A stretch of DNA of 64,000 nucleotides, taken from positions 21,137,021-21,201,020 of the forward strand of contig CM030718.1 of the NCBI GenBank assembly GCA_017979445.1. The letters run 5' to 3'. How positions within the stretch are numbered: position 1 is the stretch's first letter; each line of letters opens with the position of its first letter. Made by a program: the position numbers and the translations under genes. This DNA comes from Akebia trifoliata. Lineage: Eukaryota; Streptophyta; Magnoliopsida; Ranunculales; Lardizabalaceae. The notes beneath the pieces are model-generated. The model saw nothing but the letters and a program-made list of their open reading frames with translations. It had not been told where the DNA came from and made no database searches. This document shows, piece by piece, positions 35,330 through 47,822 of the stretch.

Positions 35330-36090
35330 GAATGATGGAGGTTGGACAGAAATATTAAAACGTTTTTTAGAGAATATTCTAGCGATAATTAAGTCTGGGA
35401 ACCTCTTAATAAAATATAGATCTCGTCGAGTAGATTAATTTAGAATCTGAGTTCACTCAATTTCGTTATCGGAAGCCTTAGATATCATCGATGCAAGTTC
35501 AATCTGTAAATCTGAAATTATTTCTGAATGAAAGTTGGGACAGCAACGTTAAAACTTTTTTACAGAATATTCTAGTGAGAACTAAGTCTGGGAACCTGTT
35601 AATAAAACGTAGATCTCGTCGAGTAGATTAATTTAGAATCTGAGTTCACTCAATTTCGTTATCGGAAGCCTTAGATATCATCGATGCAAGTTCAATCTGT
35701 AAATCTGGAATTATTTCTGAATGAAAGTTGGGACAGCAACGTTAAAACTTTTTTACAGAATATTCTAGTGAGAATTAAGTCAGGGAACCTCTTAATAAAA
35801 TGTAGATCTCGTCGAGTAGATTAATTTAGAATCTGAGTTCACTCAATTTCGTTATTGGAAGCCTTAGATATCATCGATGCAAGTTCAATCTATAAATCTG
35901 GAATTATTTCTGAATGAAAGTTGAGACAGCAACGTTAAAACTTTTTTACAGAATATTCTGGTGAGAATTAAGTCTAGGCACCTATTAATAAAATGTAGAT
36001 CTCATCGAGTAGATTAATTTAGAACTTGAGTTCACTCGATTTCGTTATCGAGAGCCTTAGATATCATCGATGCAAGTTCAGATTGTATTT
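35330..36090. repeat. 193-bp tandem repeat, almost four copies
   Basis: 'gaatattctag' starts at 35372, 35565, 35758 and 35951, exactly 193 bp apart. Units include 'agatctcgtcgagtagatta' and 'ccttagatatcatcgatgca'. The last unit is the most diverged. Located in the 5' leader of the nested element. Confidence 0.95.
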
Positions 36091-36479
36091 TCCTAATTTA
36101 CAGAAAATCTGAATTTATCTAATGTTGGCACAATTCATGTTCTTGAGAGTGAGCTCATCTCAACCATTGTCATTCTATCATCAATGTAACACCTATTGGA
36201 ATCTCGATTTATTTTGGATCACTCAAAAGTGATCATTGATTGGACCTTAAAAATTATAAAAATTATGCCTAGAATGTTTCTTTGATCATTATCATATGCC
36301 ATATTTATTGATTAATTTACCATGATCTTGCTTGAAATACATTATTGATGTTGATCGTAATGTTAATGTGCTTATGTGATGGGAATAATGTGATCTTAAT
36401 TGAATATTCATATGATTTGAATGATTTTGGTTTTGATTAAATGTATGATTGGTTTGATTGGATCCATGGGCCCATTTGT

Positions 36480-37260
36480 TTGAAAAAGGTCCCGGGCACA
36501 CCCCATCCTGTTTTGCACACATCACATGCACGTTTACTGTTTTACTCACTTACACGTCCCATATAGCCAACGTGGCACTAGTGCGTGGCCCGGTCTCTTC
36601 GGAGATGCGACGTCATTCATGAAATCCACAACTCCAGTCACGTACCTTAGGGTATATCAAACTGGGGGCATCAATACCATCTGATCAGGTGATTCTGAGA
36701 AGTATGTTGATGCACCCAGGCTTGAGCGACCTGAGCCTTTGACCTATTGTAAGCCACACATTCACATGTCCCGATTGCCAACATAGTACTAGTACGTGGT
36801 CGGTCCCCTCGTGGGATGCCAAACCATTTATGAAAGCTACAACTCTTGACTCGTACCCGTAGGTATAAAAGATAGTCTAAGTATATCAATTGTACTTCTT
36901 GGTCAAAACCGGTGCCTAAGCAAGATCTTGCCCCGCTGTACCCTACTGTACGAGGGGGATAGACTACGTCTATTCTAGACGAGAGGTATTTAAGTGGGCC
37001 CTTGCTCAGCATTGTGCACCACCTCTCAACTGGAGATCGAACTGGCTGTTTTTGGTTTCAGAGAAGTGAATTGAGGTTTTAGATTATCACCTATACGGTA
37101 TCAAACCAAGTCACCACGTATCAAAAGGTATATAGGTGTGCTTGGGCAAGGGTGGCTAGATAAAAATGCATTGCACGTAGTAAACCTAGAGTCTAGAAGC
37201 CTTCCTATAGGTCACGACCCGAATTGACTATGGGTGTTCCTGGGTTGCTTTAATCAATCC
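36480..37260 (+). repeat. Conserved leader block of the nested element (inverted partner of 44060-44890)
   Basis: Contains two related subunits about 211 bp apart ('ccaacgtggcactagtgcgt' and 'ccaacatagtactagtacgt'), then 'tataggtgtgcttgggcaag' and 'tcctataggtcacgaccc'. The minus-strand host element has the same block in reverse orientation. GC content is higher than the surroundings. A 113-codon minus frame (36671-37012) is not conserved enough to call. Confidence 0.7.
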
Positions 37261-39059
37261 AACCAACAGGTAGGTGGGCAGACCGATCCAGAATAATCAA
37301 ACAAAACCCGCAATATCGGTCCTACCCAATCGGTGAAATGTACTGATTAATTTGAACCACTTAAACCAGTTGACCCAATGGACAAATGGATCAAACTGAT
37401 CAATACCAAATCAGTTGGACTAATTGGTTTCACTTTTAAATATCTAGACCACTTTATCTAGAAAGATTCGATCTTAAAATCAAATTAATTTGTCTGATCA
37501 AAGGTTCAATCCCAATCAGGGGTAGACCCGTGCCTAATCTTTCTCACTTTCTTGGTCACCATAGACTTATAGTGCATTTGAATTCGATATTTCCCATCGA
37601 ACTTGGACTATTTTATATCGAAACTTTAATCATGTGGTTAAGAGTCAAACCTTTAGAGTCAATGGTTAACCTTGGTTTACTTCCAATCGGGTGATAATTG
37701 GTCCCAAATATTTTAAATCCTCATCTGTGTCATTTTGGGTCCGTCAAAAGAGTCGTCTAGTCAAAGTACCAATGTTAAGTTCAAGTAGTCCATCCACCCA
37801 AAGGACCTTCTCTCTTTGTAGATAATTGTCCTGAGTTTTCTTTGAGTTTCAATCCAGTTTTTGTCATTCTTTAAATCCAGTAGTCGAGTTTGTCAATCAA
37901 TGTTTTTCAATTCCAATAAAATATAGAAGCTTCTGATTATCATACGTGTAATAATGATTTGAACATAATATCTAACATGAGGATTGACTTAGAGCTCACT
38001 AATCAAACTTAATAAATATTGGAATTAAAGAGTACACTTAAGAAGTGCAAATGGGTACTACATTTTCCTTAGCAGAACATGAGAAGAATAATAAATTTAC
38101 TTGAGAAATTCAACAACGTTCCTACATGGTCTCGTGAGAATACATGGATGGATTGCATCAAAATAGATCAAATCCTAAAGTTGAGGGTGAACTTCAAAAT
38201 CAAAGATTATCAAGAATGATGTAGTTGAAACCATCAACTAAGGTGTTAAGATCTACAAGAAAGGATTCATCATATTTTTCACTTAAGAAAGAAGAGTTCT
38301 CATTCACAAAAGAATATGAGATTTCTTTTGAAGTTTGGAAATAGTTGAACGAGTCAATGTCAAATACAAAGAACTCAGTCTCACTCAACTTCGTAGAAGA
38401 AGACTGAAGATTACTCTTTCTCAGAAGAAGACTGAAGAATATTCATTCTCCAAAAGGAAATCTTAGTTGACAAAGTAATCCAGATATCAAATTCCTAAAA
38501 CTTTGACCGAGTTAAGCAGCATTCACAAAAGGAGGCCTTCATTGGTCGAACCATTTTCCTGTCTTACCAAGAAAAAGATAATCTTTTTTAGCCCCTTGCA
38601 GCCTCTAAAAAAATCAAATAGCCTGTTTCTTTCTAAACCACAACAACCAACCTTGGGAGGGAATCTTAGTATGAACTACGTTTTGACCTGATCCCAAAAG
38701 GAAAAAAAGAAATATTTGGGGTACGTAGGCAACCTGAGAAGTTACTTTAGGCCCGATCATTAAAAGAAAAATGTATTCTCTTAAGGAAAGTGTCATCCAA
38801 AAGAAAAATCTATTATTGAAATGTTCAAAAGAAAAGAATGCCAAACTAAGGTATTAGAAAAAAGAATCAAAAGAATTGATAAAAAGAAAAGAATGCCAAA
38901 CTAGGGGCATTTAGAAAAAAAAATCAAAATAATTGATAGAAAAGAGAGAATATCAAACTAGGGGCATTTTGGGAAGTTGAGCCTTATATCTTTTCTTTCT
39001 AAACCATATCCTAAGCCCACCTATTAAGTCCTCCTGAAGGCTAATTGATTCGGTTAAGG
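37261..39059 (+). mobile_element. Middle interior of nested element, no gene
   Basis: No gag or pol motif. 38700-38760 carries 'ggggtacgtaggcaacctga', the inverted partner of 31780-31830 in the host element, so the 3' shared region begins about here. 'aactaggggcattt' units recur at 38900-38970. Confidence 0.55.
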
Positions 39060-39330
39060 TGCAAGGAACTGAGAAGTTGTCGAGTTGGTTATACAAGATC
39101 ATCAAGAAAAAAAAGAGAAACCCACTAAGTCGAAACCTGAAAAGGCGACTTAGGCAAAAACTTTAGGGCATAACCATAAAAAAGAAAGCCTGCTAGGTTG
39201 AAAACCTGAAAAGGCGACCTAGGCAAAAATCAAGGCATCATCAGAAAAAGAAAAATAAAGCCCGCTAGATTGAAAACCTAAAGAGGCGATCTAGGTAAAA
39301 ATTAGGGCATCATCAAATGGAAGGAAAAGT
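39060..39330. repeat. ~75-bp repeats with 'gaaaacctgaaaaggcga' motif
   Basis: Three to four units of 'cctgctaggttgaaaacctg' plus 'aaaaggcgacctaggcaaaa', partner of 31200-31510. Confidence 0.75.
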
Positions 39331-39944
39331 CCCATCAAGAAAAAAATTCAGAAGGAAGCTTGTACAGAAATTACAGAACCATTCAAGCCATGATATTTGT
39401 CTTTTAGCCAAGAGCTTACATCCGATGAAGACAATATTGAAGTCGAAAAAATCATAAGTCATCTTGAACATTGTAGGATCTTCAAAAGTATGTTTACTTG
39501 TTCAAGTGTTCGCTAATGGAAGATGTAGAATCATCAACCACTTTGAAGAGGAAGATCTTCTATTCTAATATTTTTTAAGATTTTTTAAGTCCAGCTCAAG
39601 CATTTTTCAAAAGAAATTCTAAAGAAAATGATCAATTCTTTTGCACATATGATAATCTTAAGGATCTTAAATTTAAGAGAATGTTAGTTCTTCTCTATCG
39701 TCATACATCAGAGTTCATATCTTTCAAGCGTAATCCATTCTATCAGTCTCGTACTCAAGTTCCAATTAAAGCCAACCTTGAAACTAGGGGCATTTTTGAA
39801 AGTCATTTAATTCCAAAGTCTTGTTCTTAATCACATGATAAAAATGAAAATCTTATTTAAAAGTCCGATGAAGTCAATGATAATTATGAATCCAAATACA
39901 TGATATAGCAATAAAGGCCTGATCTTTCAAACTTTGAGCTCGAT

Positions 39945-40895
39945 TTTGAATCATAGAATCAATTAATAGGATTGTTTAAGTTCCTATAAACTAAGCCCGA
40001 GAAACGTGACTTAGTAAGTTCAAGTCCGAGAAACGAGACTCCAACTTTTTGAATCATAGAATGAATAGGCTTTTTGAAGTGCCTACAAACCTAAGTTCGA
40101 GTCCGAGAAACGAGACTCAAACTTTTTGAATCATAGAATGAATAGGCTTTTTGAAGTGCCTACAAACCTAAGTTCGAGTCCGAGAAACGAGACTCCAACT
40201 TTTTGAATCATAGAAGGAATAGGCTTTTTGAAGTGCCTACAAACCCAAGTTCGAGTCCGAGAAACGAGACTCCAACTTTTTGAATCATAGAATGAATAGG
40301 CTTTTTGAAGTGCCTACAAACCTAAGTTCGAGTCCGAGAAACGAGACTCCAACTTTTTGAATCATAGAATGAATAGGCTTTTTGAAGTGCCTACAAACCT
40401 AAGTTCGAGTCCGAGAAACGAGACTCCAATTTTTGAATCATAGAATGAATAGGCTTTTTGAAGTGCCTACAAACCTAAGTTCGAGTCCGAGAAACGAGAC
40501 TCCAATTTTTGAATCATAGAATGAATAGGCTTTTTGAAGTGCTTACAAACCTAAGTTCGAGTCCGAGAAACGAGACTCCAACTTTTTGAATAATATATAG
40601 GCTTTTAGAAGTGCCTATAAACCTAAGTTCGAGTCCGAGAAACGAGACTCCAACGTTTTGAATCATAGGCTTTTTGAAGTGCCTATTAACCTTAATTCGA
40701 GTCCGAGAAATGAGACTCCAATTTTAATAGGATTGTTTAAGTTCCTGTAAACCTTAGCCAGAGTCCGAGAAACGAGACTCCAACTTTGTTTGAAATCATA
40801 TTGAATTAATAGGATTGTTTAAGTTCCTTAGCCTGAGAAGCTTGGCTACAATAGGCTCCTTTCCGATAAACGAGACTCATACTTTTTCGAACTCT
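39945..40895. repeat. 77-bp minisatellite, about ten copies
   Basis: Unit built from 'gagtccgagaaacgagactc', 'caactttttgaatcatagaa' and 'tgaataggctttttgaagtg'. The core (40024-40700) is nearly identical between units, with decay at both ends (units shortened after 40590). It lies in the same slot as the 33-bp array of the minus-strand element, between the 3' shared region and the polypurine tract. Confidence 0.95.
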
Positions 40896-41324
40896 AAAAA
40901 AGAATTTCAAATAGGATTTAACGAAGTTCCTACATTGTTATGACTCAAATTACTTTATTGTTAAACCTTGCTATGATTGTTTTCATTGCATAAATGCATT
41001 TCAATTTTGAATCATTATTGTCAGTGAGAGAAGATCTCTGGACCTGACACATTTTTACTCAGTTTCACACAGTACACACACTCACACTTGCACTTTTTAG
41101 TCAAGGAGAATTCTTTAAAATTCAAGGATCTGACACTGTCAGTGAAAGCTCACGCTGATGACCTGACAAAATTTTTGTTCGGGGAGTTTTTACGCTCAAG
41201 GATCCGAACGCCCTGACGAATTGCTAAATCAGGCTGCAAAATGAACTGTCATTAGCTTTAGCATTCAGATATCGCACTATCTACCAAAATAGATTTGCTA
41301 TCTAGTTTGCTTCAACCCTCTGCC

Positions 41325-41337
41325 AAAGAGGGGCATC
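41325..41337 (+). promoter_or_regulatory. Polypurine tract of nested element
   Basis: AAAGAGGGGCATC directly before the 3' LTR start. Confidence 0.8.
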
Positions 41338-43070
41338 TGTAGACACCCCATTTTTGCATCCGCCTGATTAATCAACTCGTCAACCCGATCGCAATGATTC
41401 CCAATGATGGATGTGTATTCCATTGCTTTATTTTGTTACCAGATGTGTTTTAGAAATCCGGATGAGGTATCTCAACTAACAAAACCTTAGAAACCACGCT
41501 ACGCTAGGAAAATACGACCCTAGAAACATAGAAATCATCATCTTACAAACCAAAAAGAAGCTTCACGATAAAAATCACTAAAAATTGACCAAATTACCAA
41601 AATACCCTTAACCTCAAAACAACGTTAGAGCCTATGCTACGCTTAGAAAAACCCATTCGAACATATAAAATGACAAATCGGAACCAAACAAATCATTTCA
41701 CCAATTTTAACAGAATTTGACAAAATTACGAAAATGCCCCTCATAAAGTTCACAATCATTTCACATAAAATTTTCATAAATGACACAAACCAACATTCTC
41801 ATTGAATTCCTTACGAAAAATCGATTCTAAAACATCCTAGAACATTAAAAATCGACTTGAAACGTGAAAAGTCCTCTCCGGGGGGAAAATAGTAATTTCA
41901 CAATTTTCATAATTAAAAACTTCGAAATTAATAAATAAAATATTAAATAATTAAAGTGAAACATTGATGAAATTAATTTAAAAATTTGAACCTAAAAAAT
42001 CGATCAATCGGACTTTCGGGTAAAATTGTTGAGGGTTCGTGGGATATTTCTTTAAGGACCCCTCCATTTGGGGGTCCAAAGAATTAAAGAAATAATGGAA
42101 GGGGGTTCTCCAAAAATTAAAAGTAAATCAAGCAAGACTAAAGTCAAGGTATTAAAGTCAATCAAGTGAGACTAAAGTCAAAATTAAAGTCAATTAAGCA
42201 AGACTGAAGTCAAGATATTAAAAGTCAATCAATTAAGACTAAAGTCAAAATATTAAAAGTCAATCAAATAAGACCAAAAGTCATATAGAACTCTAATTAA
42301 ATAATAATTCTATCTAATAGAGTTCTAACTAAAAATAATTCTACCTAAAACAATTCTAATTAAAACACAATTCTACCTAAAATAATTTTAACTAAAACAC
42401 AACTCTAATTAAAAGATCTCTAATTAAACACTAACTCTATCCAAATCAACCTAAAAAACATCTATAAATAGAGGTGTTCACACCCTATTTTCGTATCAAA
42501 TCATAAACCCTAAGAGAAGTAGGACTAGAAGCTCCCTTAGCCTCCCATAAACCCTAGTTTTGGAGCCCCAACTCCTTACCTAACATCCCTCCTTCAATTT
42601 TAGTCTAGAAAACACCTAAAATCCCTCCAAAAACACCCCCAAATCCGCAACAAACTTGAAGAGTTCAGATTCAAAAACAAGGAGATACCTCGATCTAGGA
42701 GATCCGAAGTCAAATCCGGAGACAGAACGAAGCAAGGGAATACAGTACAAGTAGCTCTTTTTGTCAGATCTGAGGGAACAAAATCCTTGCTATCAGAAAT
42801 GTATGTAATTTTTTTATTTTTATCTAGGTTTTTAGCAATGTGATATATTTGGGAAGTTAGTAGAGACCGGCTTTGGCCGGGCGGGATTGGTGCCTAACAC
42901 CTTCCAACCCCGTAACATGATCCCCGAATTCAAATTTTTTATGGTAGATTAGTTCTTTTTATCCATGTTAGAGTCAGTTTGGTTCCTAGACCACAATAAC
43001 TAGGTGGCGACTCCCAAACCTCAAGGGTCAAAAGCGGATCCGCGCACCCCGCGGATCTAGGGCGCTTTCA
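41338..43070 (+). mobile_element. 3' LTR of nested element
   Basis: Same length as the 5' LTR (1733 bp). TATA-like box 42463-42470. Differences from the 5' LTR are mostly single bases (gcggatcgagg/gcggatctagg, ctcaaactaac/ctcaactaac). Followed by the GGGCG duplication. Confidence 0.95.
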
Positions 43071-46000
43071 GGGCGATAGACACCTCTAACCCAACTCAAC
43101 GAAAAAGGAGCGGACTCGATCTAAAGAAAATATGATCTTACTAAATTGATGAACAGAAATTGGACACTCGAGCTAACCCAATAACTTATGAAGACTCAAG
43201 ACAAGTACCCATAACGGGCTTGTTTGTGGGTTGAGGACTTGAGACATTGCTTATAACCGGCAAAACTAAAGCACTATGATCTTCAAGGAACAATTGGGCA
43301 ATGTTAAGAAATTTTAAGGCTATTTTAACTATTGACTCGGTATGTTTATTCTAACTGACTGGACTTCCAACCCTAATTAGACGGTGGACGATTGAGTTTA
43401 GGTGCAATGATAACCCTGAAACCTAATCGAGTGTGGATTTAATCAACTTTAGTGTTACCCCTTTAATAATATTTTAAAGGAACCCTGAGATTTTATTGAA
43501 TTTTGTGCACCATTCCATTAAACAATTCATTAATGTAATGATTATTCAGAAGGAAAATAAAAATATTGCACTCTTGAAACATATTGACAAATAATGTTTT
43601 CATTGAATAACAACTTCCAACAAACATATTTCAATAATTTTTCATGCAAAAATAGATCTTTTGTAAATCATTTTCTTTAAGAATATTTTTCTTCCTTTTC
43701 TTTTTTTTGGAAAACATTTTCTTTTAGAAAACTTTTTTGGAAAAGCATTTCCTTTTGGAAAATCTTATTCTTCTGAAAAACATTTTACTTTTGGAAAGCA
43801 TTTCTCTTCTGAAAAATATTTTACTTTTGGAAAATATTTTTCTTCTTTTAAAATGGGTTAAAAATCCAAATTAGAAAAAAGTTTGAATTTCATTTTGATT
43901 CAAATGGCTCCGCCCATAATGATCGTTGGATCGAGATGGACTGTGTCAAGTTTAAAATGGATTTTTTTATTGGGTTGGTGCACCCAGTGATACTGTAATT
44001 TCAAATCAGGTTAAATAAAAAAAATATATATCCTTGAGGAAAAACCCGCACATTCCTAATCTCATCATTCATAAGGTCTAATTTCAATAAACAACCCGCA
44101 CACCCATGATAAGTTCGAGTCGTGACCTATAGGGGAGGTTTCTAGACTCTAGATATACTACGTGCGATGCATTTTTATCTGGTTACCCTTGCCCAAATAC
44201 ACCTATATACCTCTCGAGCATACTCAATCGAACGGTACGTGGTAACTTGATTTGATATACCGTATAGGTGATAATCTAAAACTCTAACTCACTTCTCTAA
44301 AGTCAAAAATAGCCAGTTTGATCCCTAATTGAGATATGGTGCATGATGTTGAGCAAGGGTCCACTTAAATACCTCTCGTCGAGAATAGACGTAGTCTATC
44401 CCCCTCGTACAGTAGGGTACAATGGGGCAGGATCTCACTTAGGCACCGATTTTGACCAAGGCAATTGATGTACTTGGATTATCTTTGATATACCTATGGG
44501 TACGAATTTAGGGTTGTAGCTTTCATAAATGGTTTGGCATCCCACGAGGGGACCGACCACGTACTAGTACTACGTTGGCAATCGGGAAATGCGACCGTGC
44601 GGCTTACAATAGGTCAAAGGCTCAGGTTGCTCCATCTTGGGTGCATCTTATACCTTTCAGAGTCACCTGATCAGACGGTACTGATGCCCCAATTTAATAT
44701 ACCCTAAGGTACGTGACTGGAGTTATGGATTTTATGAATGACATCGCATCTCCGAAGAAACCGGGCCACACACTAGTACCACGTTGGCTATAAGGAACAT
44801 GCAAACGTGCAAAGCGATAAATGTGCTAGTGGTGTGTGCAAAACAGGGTGGGGTGTGCCCGAGGCCTTTTTCAAATAAATGGGCCCGTGAGCCAGATCAG
44901 ATCATTAATGGGCCACAATCATAACAAATGCAAATATCAAAAGATTATCAAAAGAAATTAAAATCAATCAATCAATCCAAGCCAATCAATTAATTAGAAT
45001 TAAGCAATCAACATGTTAGATTCAATGGTTCAATTAATCAATATATCCAAGGGATATGATCACATCAATCGGGTATCAAAAAGAAACCATGCACCCTAAT
45101 GTAGCACGTGACCTATTCAAATGTGAATTTCTTGAGTTAACTCACCTCATAATATTCAACATCATCTAACATAAAAAAAAATATCACATAGAGCATCATT
45201 ATATCATATCGAGAGAATATATGAGAACAAATAAATTGTATGAAACCAATAACTTTAAATGAGTCAACTCGACTCGTTACATTGGGAATTGAGGTATCAT
45301 AGCAACACATTATGGTAAAAATCACTCAAATAAGTAGCATATAATTAGCTCCTCTCGTGAGGGAAGATGAGTTCACCTTAAGTTGACTCACCTAAAAAAA
45401 AATTCACCTTAACTTTTTTATTAAAAAAATGAACTAGAACAAAGATTTTTTTTTTTTATTTATTATTATTATGGTCCAATCGAGGATCCCTTTGGATGAC
45501 CCTAAATTAATCAAGATTCTCAAAGGATATGGAATTGAGGATAGAATATTGAATTGTTGAGATCAGGAATGATGAAATTCTTTTTTCTTTTTCTTTTTTT
45601 GTAAAACAAATTGATTGATTTTTTTTTTAATTTAGAAAAAAAACCTCTACCGCCGCACCAATCTATAAAATTCACAATCAAGTAAAGTAGTAACCAACAG
45701 CATGATGTGATGCTACACATAAAAAATTGGTGTGCCAATAGTGAACTTAAAACAATAAAACATTATTCTCAACATCCCACTAGAAATAATTGCCGCCAAA
45801 TTCTTTCTCTTTTTATTTCTCACATATGTGGGACCATATAAAACTATATCTTTTAAGTAACAAATTTCATAAAACAGTGAGTTTTGTGACGAAAATTCAA
45901 TTAGCATGCCAAAATATTAAGTTTAAAAGAAGCCAAGGTGGGCCCAGTCATTAATAAAACTTTGTAAAATAATTTATTTTTTCTTCGGCCAGCATACCTC

Positions 46001-47800
46001 ATGAGCTTTCTTTACAAAAAAAAAACAATTTGCTACCATTCCAAGCACACAAAGCCTTAAATATATCTGATCACACTGTAACAAAGCCTTGATTGGCCAC
46101 TTTCTAACTCACTACAATAACCTAAAAAGCCAAGAGGGATGAGACCATTAGCAGCTATGCTGCCATATCTAATAACGAAACATTCTATGTGCACCAAAGC
46201 TTGACAACTAAGTGGTATGATGTACATCCAACCAAACACCCGAACCTTCTGATTTCCGAAACGAAATCCCTTAACAGTTTAATTCAGAGAGAGAGAAAGA
46301 GAGAGGGGGGGGGGGGGGGGAGAGGGAGAGAGACTGAGAGAGAGAGGGCTATTACTAGAAGGTTTAAATAGGGAAGGAAAGGGGCTGTTGTGAGGACGTT
46401 AAACGGGGACTAAAACCACTAGGTGCATGGTATTAATGGATGAGTAAAACGTGGTGAAGTGGTGGAGAGCTGCTGTTTTGAGCATTGAAAGGGGAGCTCT
46501 TGCAGTGGTTTCAATGGCTGAAAACAGGACGTGGTGAAGATGTGGAGAGCTGCTGAAACGTGGAAAGAATGCAGAGCTTAGATAGAGCAGCCAAGTGAGT
46601 TCCTCTTCTCTCTTCTTCTCTCTTCTCTTTTTTCTTTCTTCTTTTTTGTTTGTTGTCTAAAATAGAGAGTGAACTAAAAATTCAGAGGATCAAGAGGAGA
46701 AGGAGATAAAGAAGGGTAAAGACGTAGGGACGTTGGTGCATTAGGGAGAGAGGGAGGAAAAAACAGGAAGGTTGCTGCTGAGAGGAAGTGGGTCTGGGGT
46801 GTTAAGAAGAGATAAAGAGAAGAGAGTGGAGACCATTCAGCCCAAGAGATTCAACCGATCGTTCTCTGTTGAAGACGATAGAATAGGGAAGAAAAAAAAT
46901 GGGTTTCAAGTTGAAACAGATAAGGTTTAGGAAACAAAATAAATTCTTTACTAACACCACCCCACCCATCAGATTAAAAACCTTAAGGGTTTGACAATTG
47001 AAAATGAATTTCCTCTAGGACACACCACCCCTAAAACCAATTAAAATGATGGGTTGTTTTAAACAGAACCTAAAAGACATTTTTTTGTTGCCTTTCTTCT
47101 TGCTATCAATGGACAGCAAGACTTGCCCTAAAAAAATCAACAAATCAAACACATACTAAAAAAATAAATAAATAAATAAAACAAATGCTGTTGAAAGATA
47201 AACCGTACACTCCCTAAAAAAACAATATTTTTTTAAAGAAAATATTGTCGAAAGACAGATTGCACACACTAAAAAAAATTCTCTCTTTTTAAAAAAAAAA
47301 TCTACACACGCATCTAAAAATAAATAAAATAAAAAACTTCATTGTTCAACCTCCATTATCCTCCCATCCGTAATAAAACCATCCCTTCGAAATCTTGCAT
47401 TATTTAGAGTTATTCTGAATGACCCTTGATTGAACCACCAAAATAATATTTGATTGAACCAAAAAAAAAAAAAATGCCAAGATATCATGCACAAAATTGA
47501 ACCAAACGACATTAATAGAGGATGATACAGACTCAAAAATAACATAAAAAATGGGTTAACAACCATTTTTCCATATCATTACCTTCTTGATATCCTGCAT
47601 TATTTAGGGTCATTCTGTATGACCCCAAATTGAACCATAACAAATAATATCCTACAATAATATACTTAAAATTAATCCAAATAACGCCGAGAGAATATAA
47701 TACAATCCCAACGAATCAAATAAACTAAAAAACAAACAAAAAAAACTAGGTCTACATGGCAATGTTCCCATACTCAGGACTTTTCAAGTTTGATCATCAA
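43071..47800 (-). mobile_element. 5' leader and gag-side interior of minus-strand element
   Basis: 44060-44890 is the inverted partner of the nested element's leader block. No gag motif was recognised. 45000-47800 is AT-rich with no credible gene. It holds a GA/G microsatellite (46286-46349), a CT-rich tract (46600-46650), two copies of 'gcattatttaggtcattctg'-like text (47390-47460, 47595-47660), and several 'ggtggagagctgctg' repeats (46450-46560). Some of this may be an additional unrecognised insertion. Confidence 0.5.
46286..46349. repeat. GA-rich microsatellite with a G17-18 run
   Basis: gagagagagaaagagagag followed by an uninterrupted G run and further gaga units. Confidence 0.9.
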
Positions 47801-47802
47801 TA

Positions 47803-47821
47803 ATCCCTAGTGGAGACGCCA
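47803..47821 (-). promoter_or_regulatory. Degenerate primer-binding site of minus-strand element
   Basis: Minus strand TGGCGTCTCCACTAGGGAT one base after the 5' LTR. It differs from the nested element's site at four of 19 positions, consistent with age. Confidence 0.7.
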
Positions 47822-47822
47822 C

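Larger units (their letters stand above)
33358..43070 (+). mobile_element. Young non-autonomous family A element (LARD-like), nested
   Basis: 5' LTR 33358-35090 and 3' LTR 41338-43070 are each 1733 bp and differ at only about twenty positions by eye. They are flanked by perfect GGGCG (33353-33357, 43071-43075). A primer site follows the 5' LTR and a polypurine tract precedes the 3' LTR. The 6.2-kb interior has no frame above about 113 codons and no gag or pol motif. It consists of repeats and of leader and 3' blocks shared with the minus-strand host element. It must have been mobilised in trans. Confidence 0.9.

Noticed and set aside
36671..37012. 113-codon minus-strand frame in the nested element
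   Set aside because: Antisense to a conserved leader block, no motif, and the matching region at 44100-44900 does not keep the frame.
39945..40895. CRISPR-like or rRNA-spacer-like array of 77-bp units
   Set aside because: Contiguous whole-unit repeats without spacers, inside a defined LTR element.
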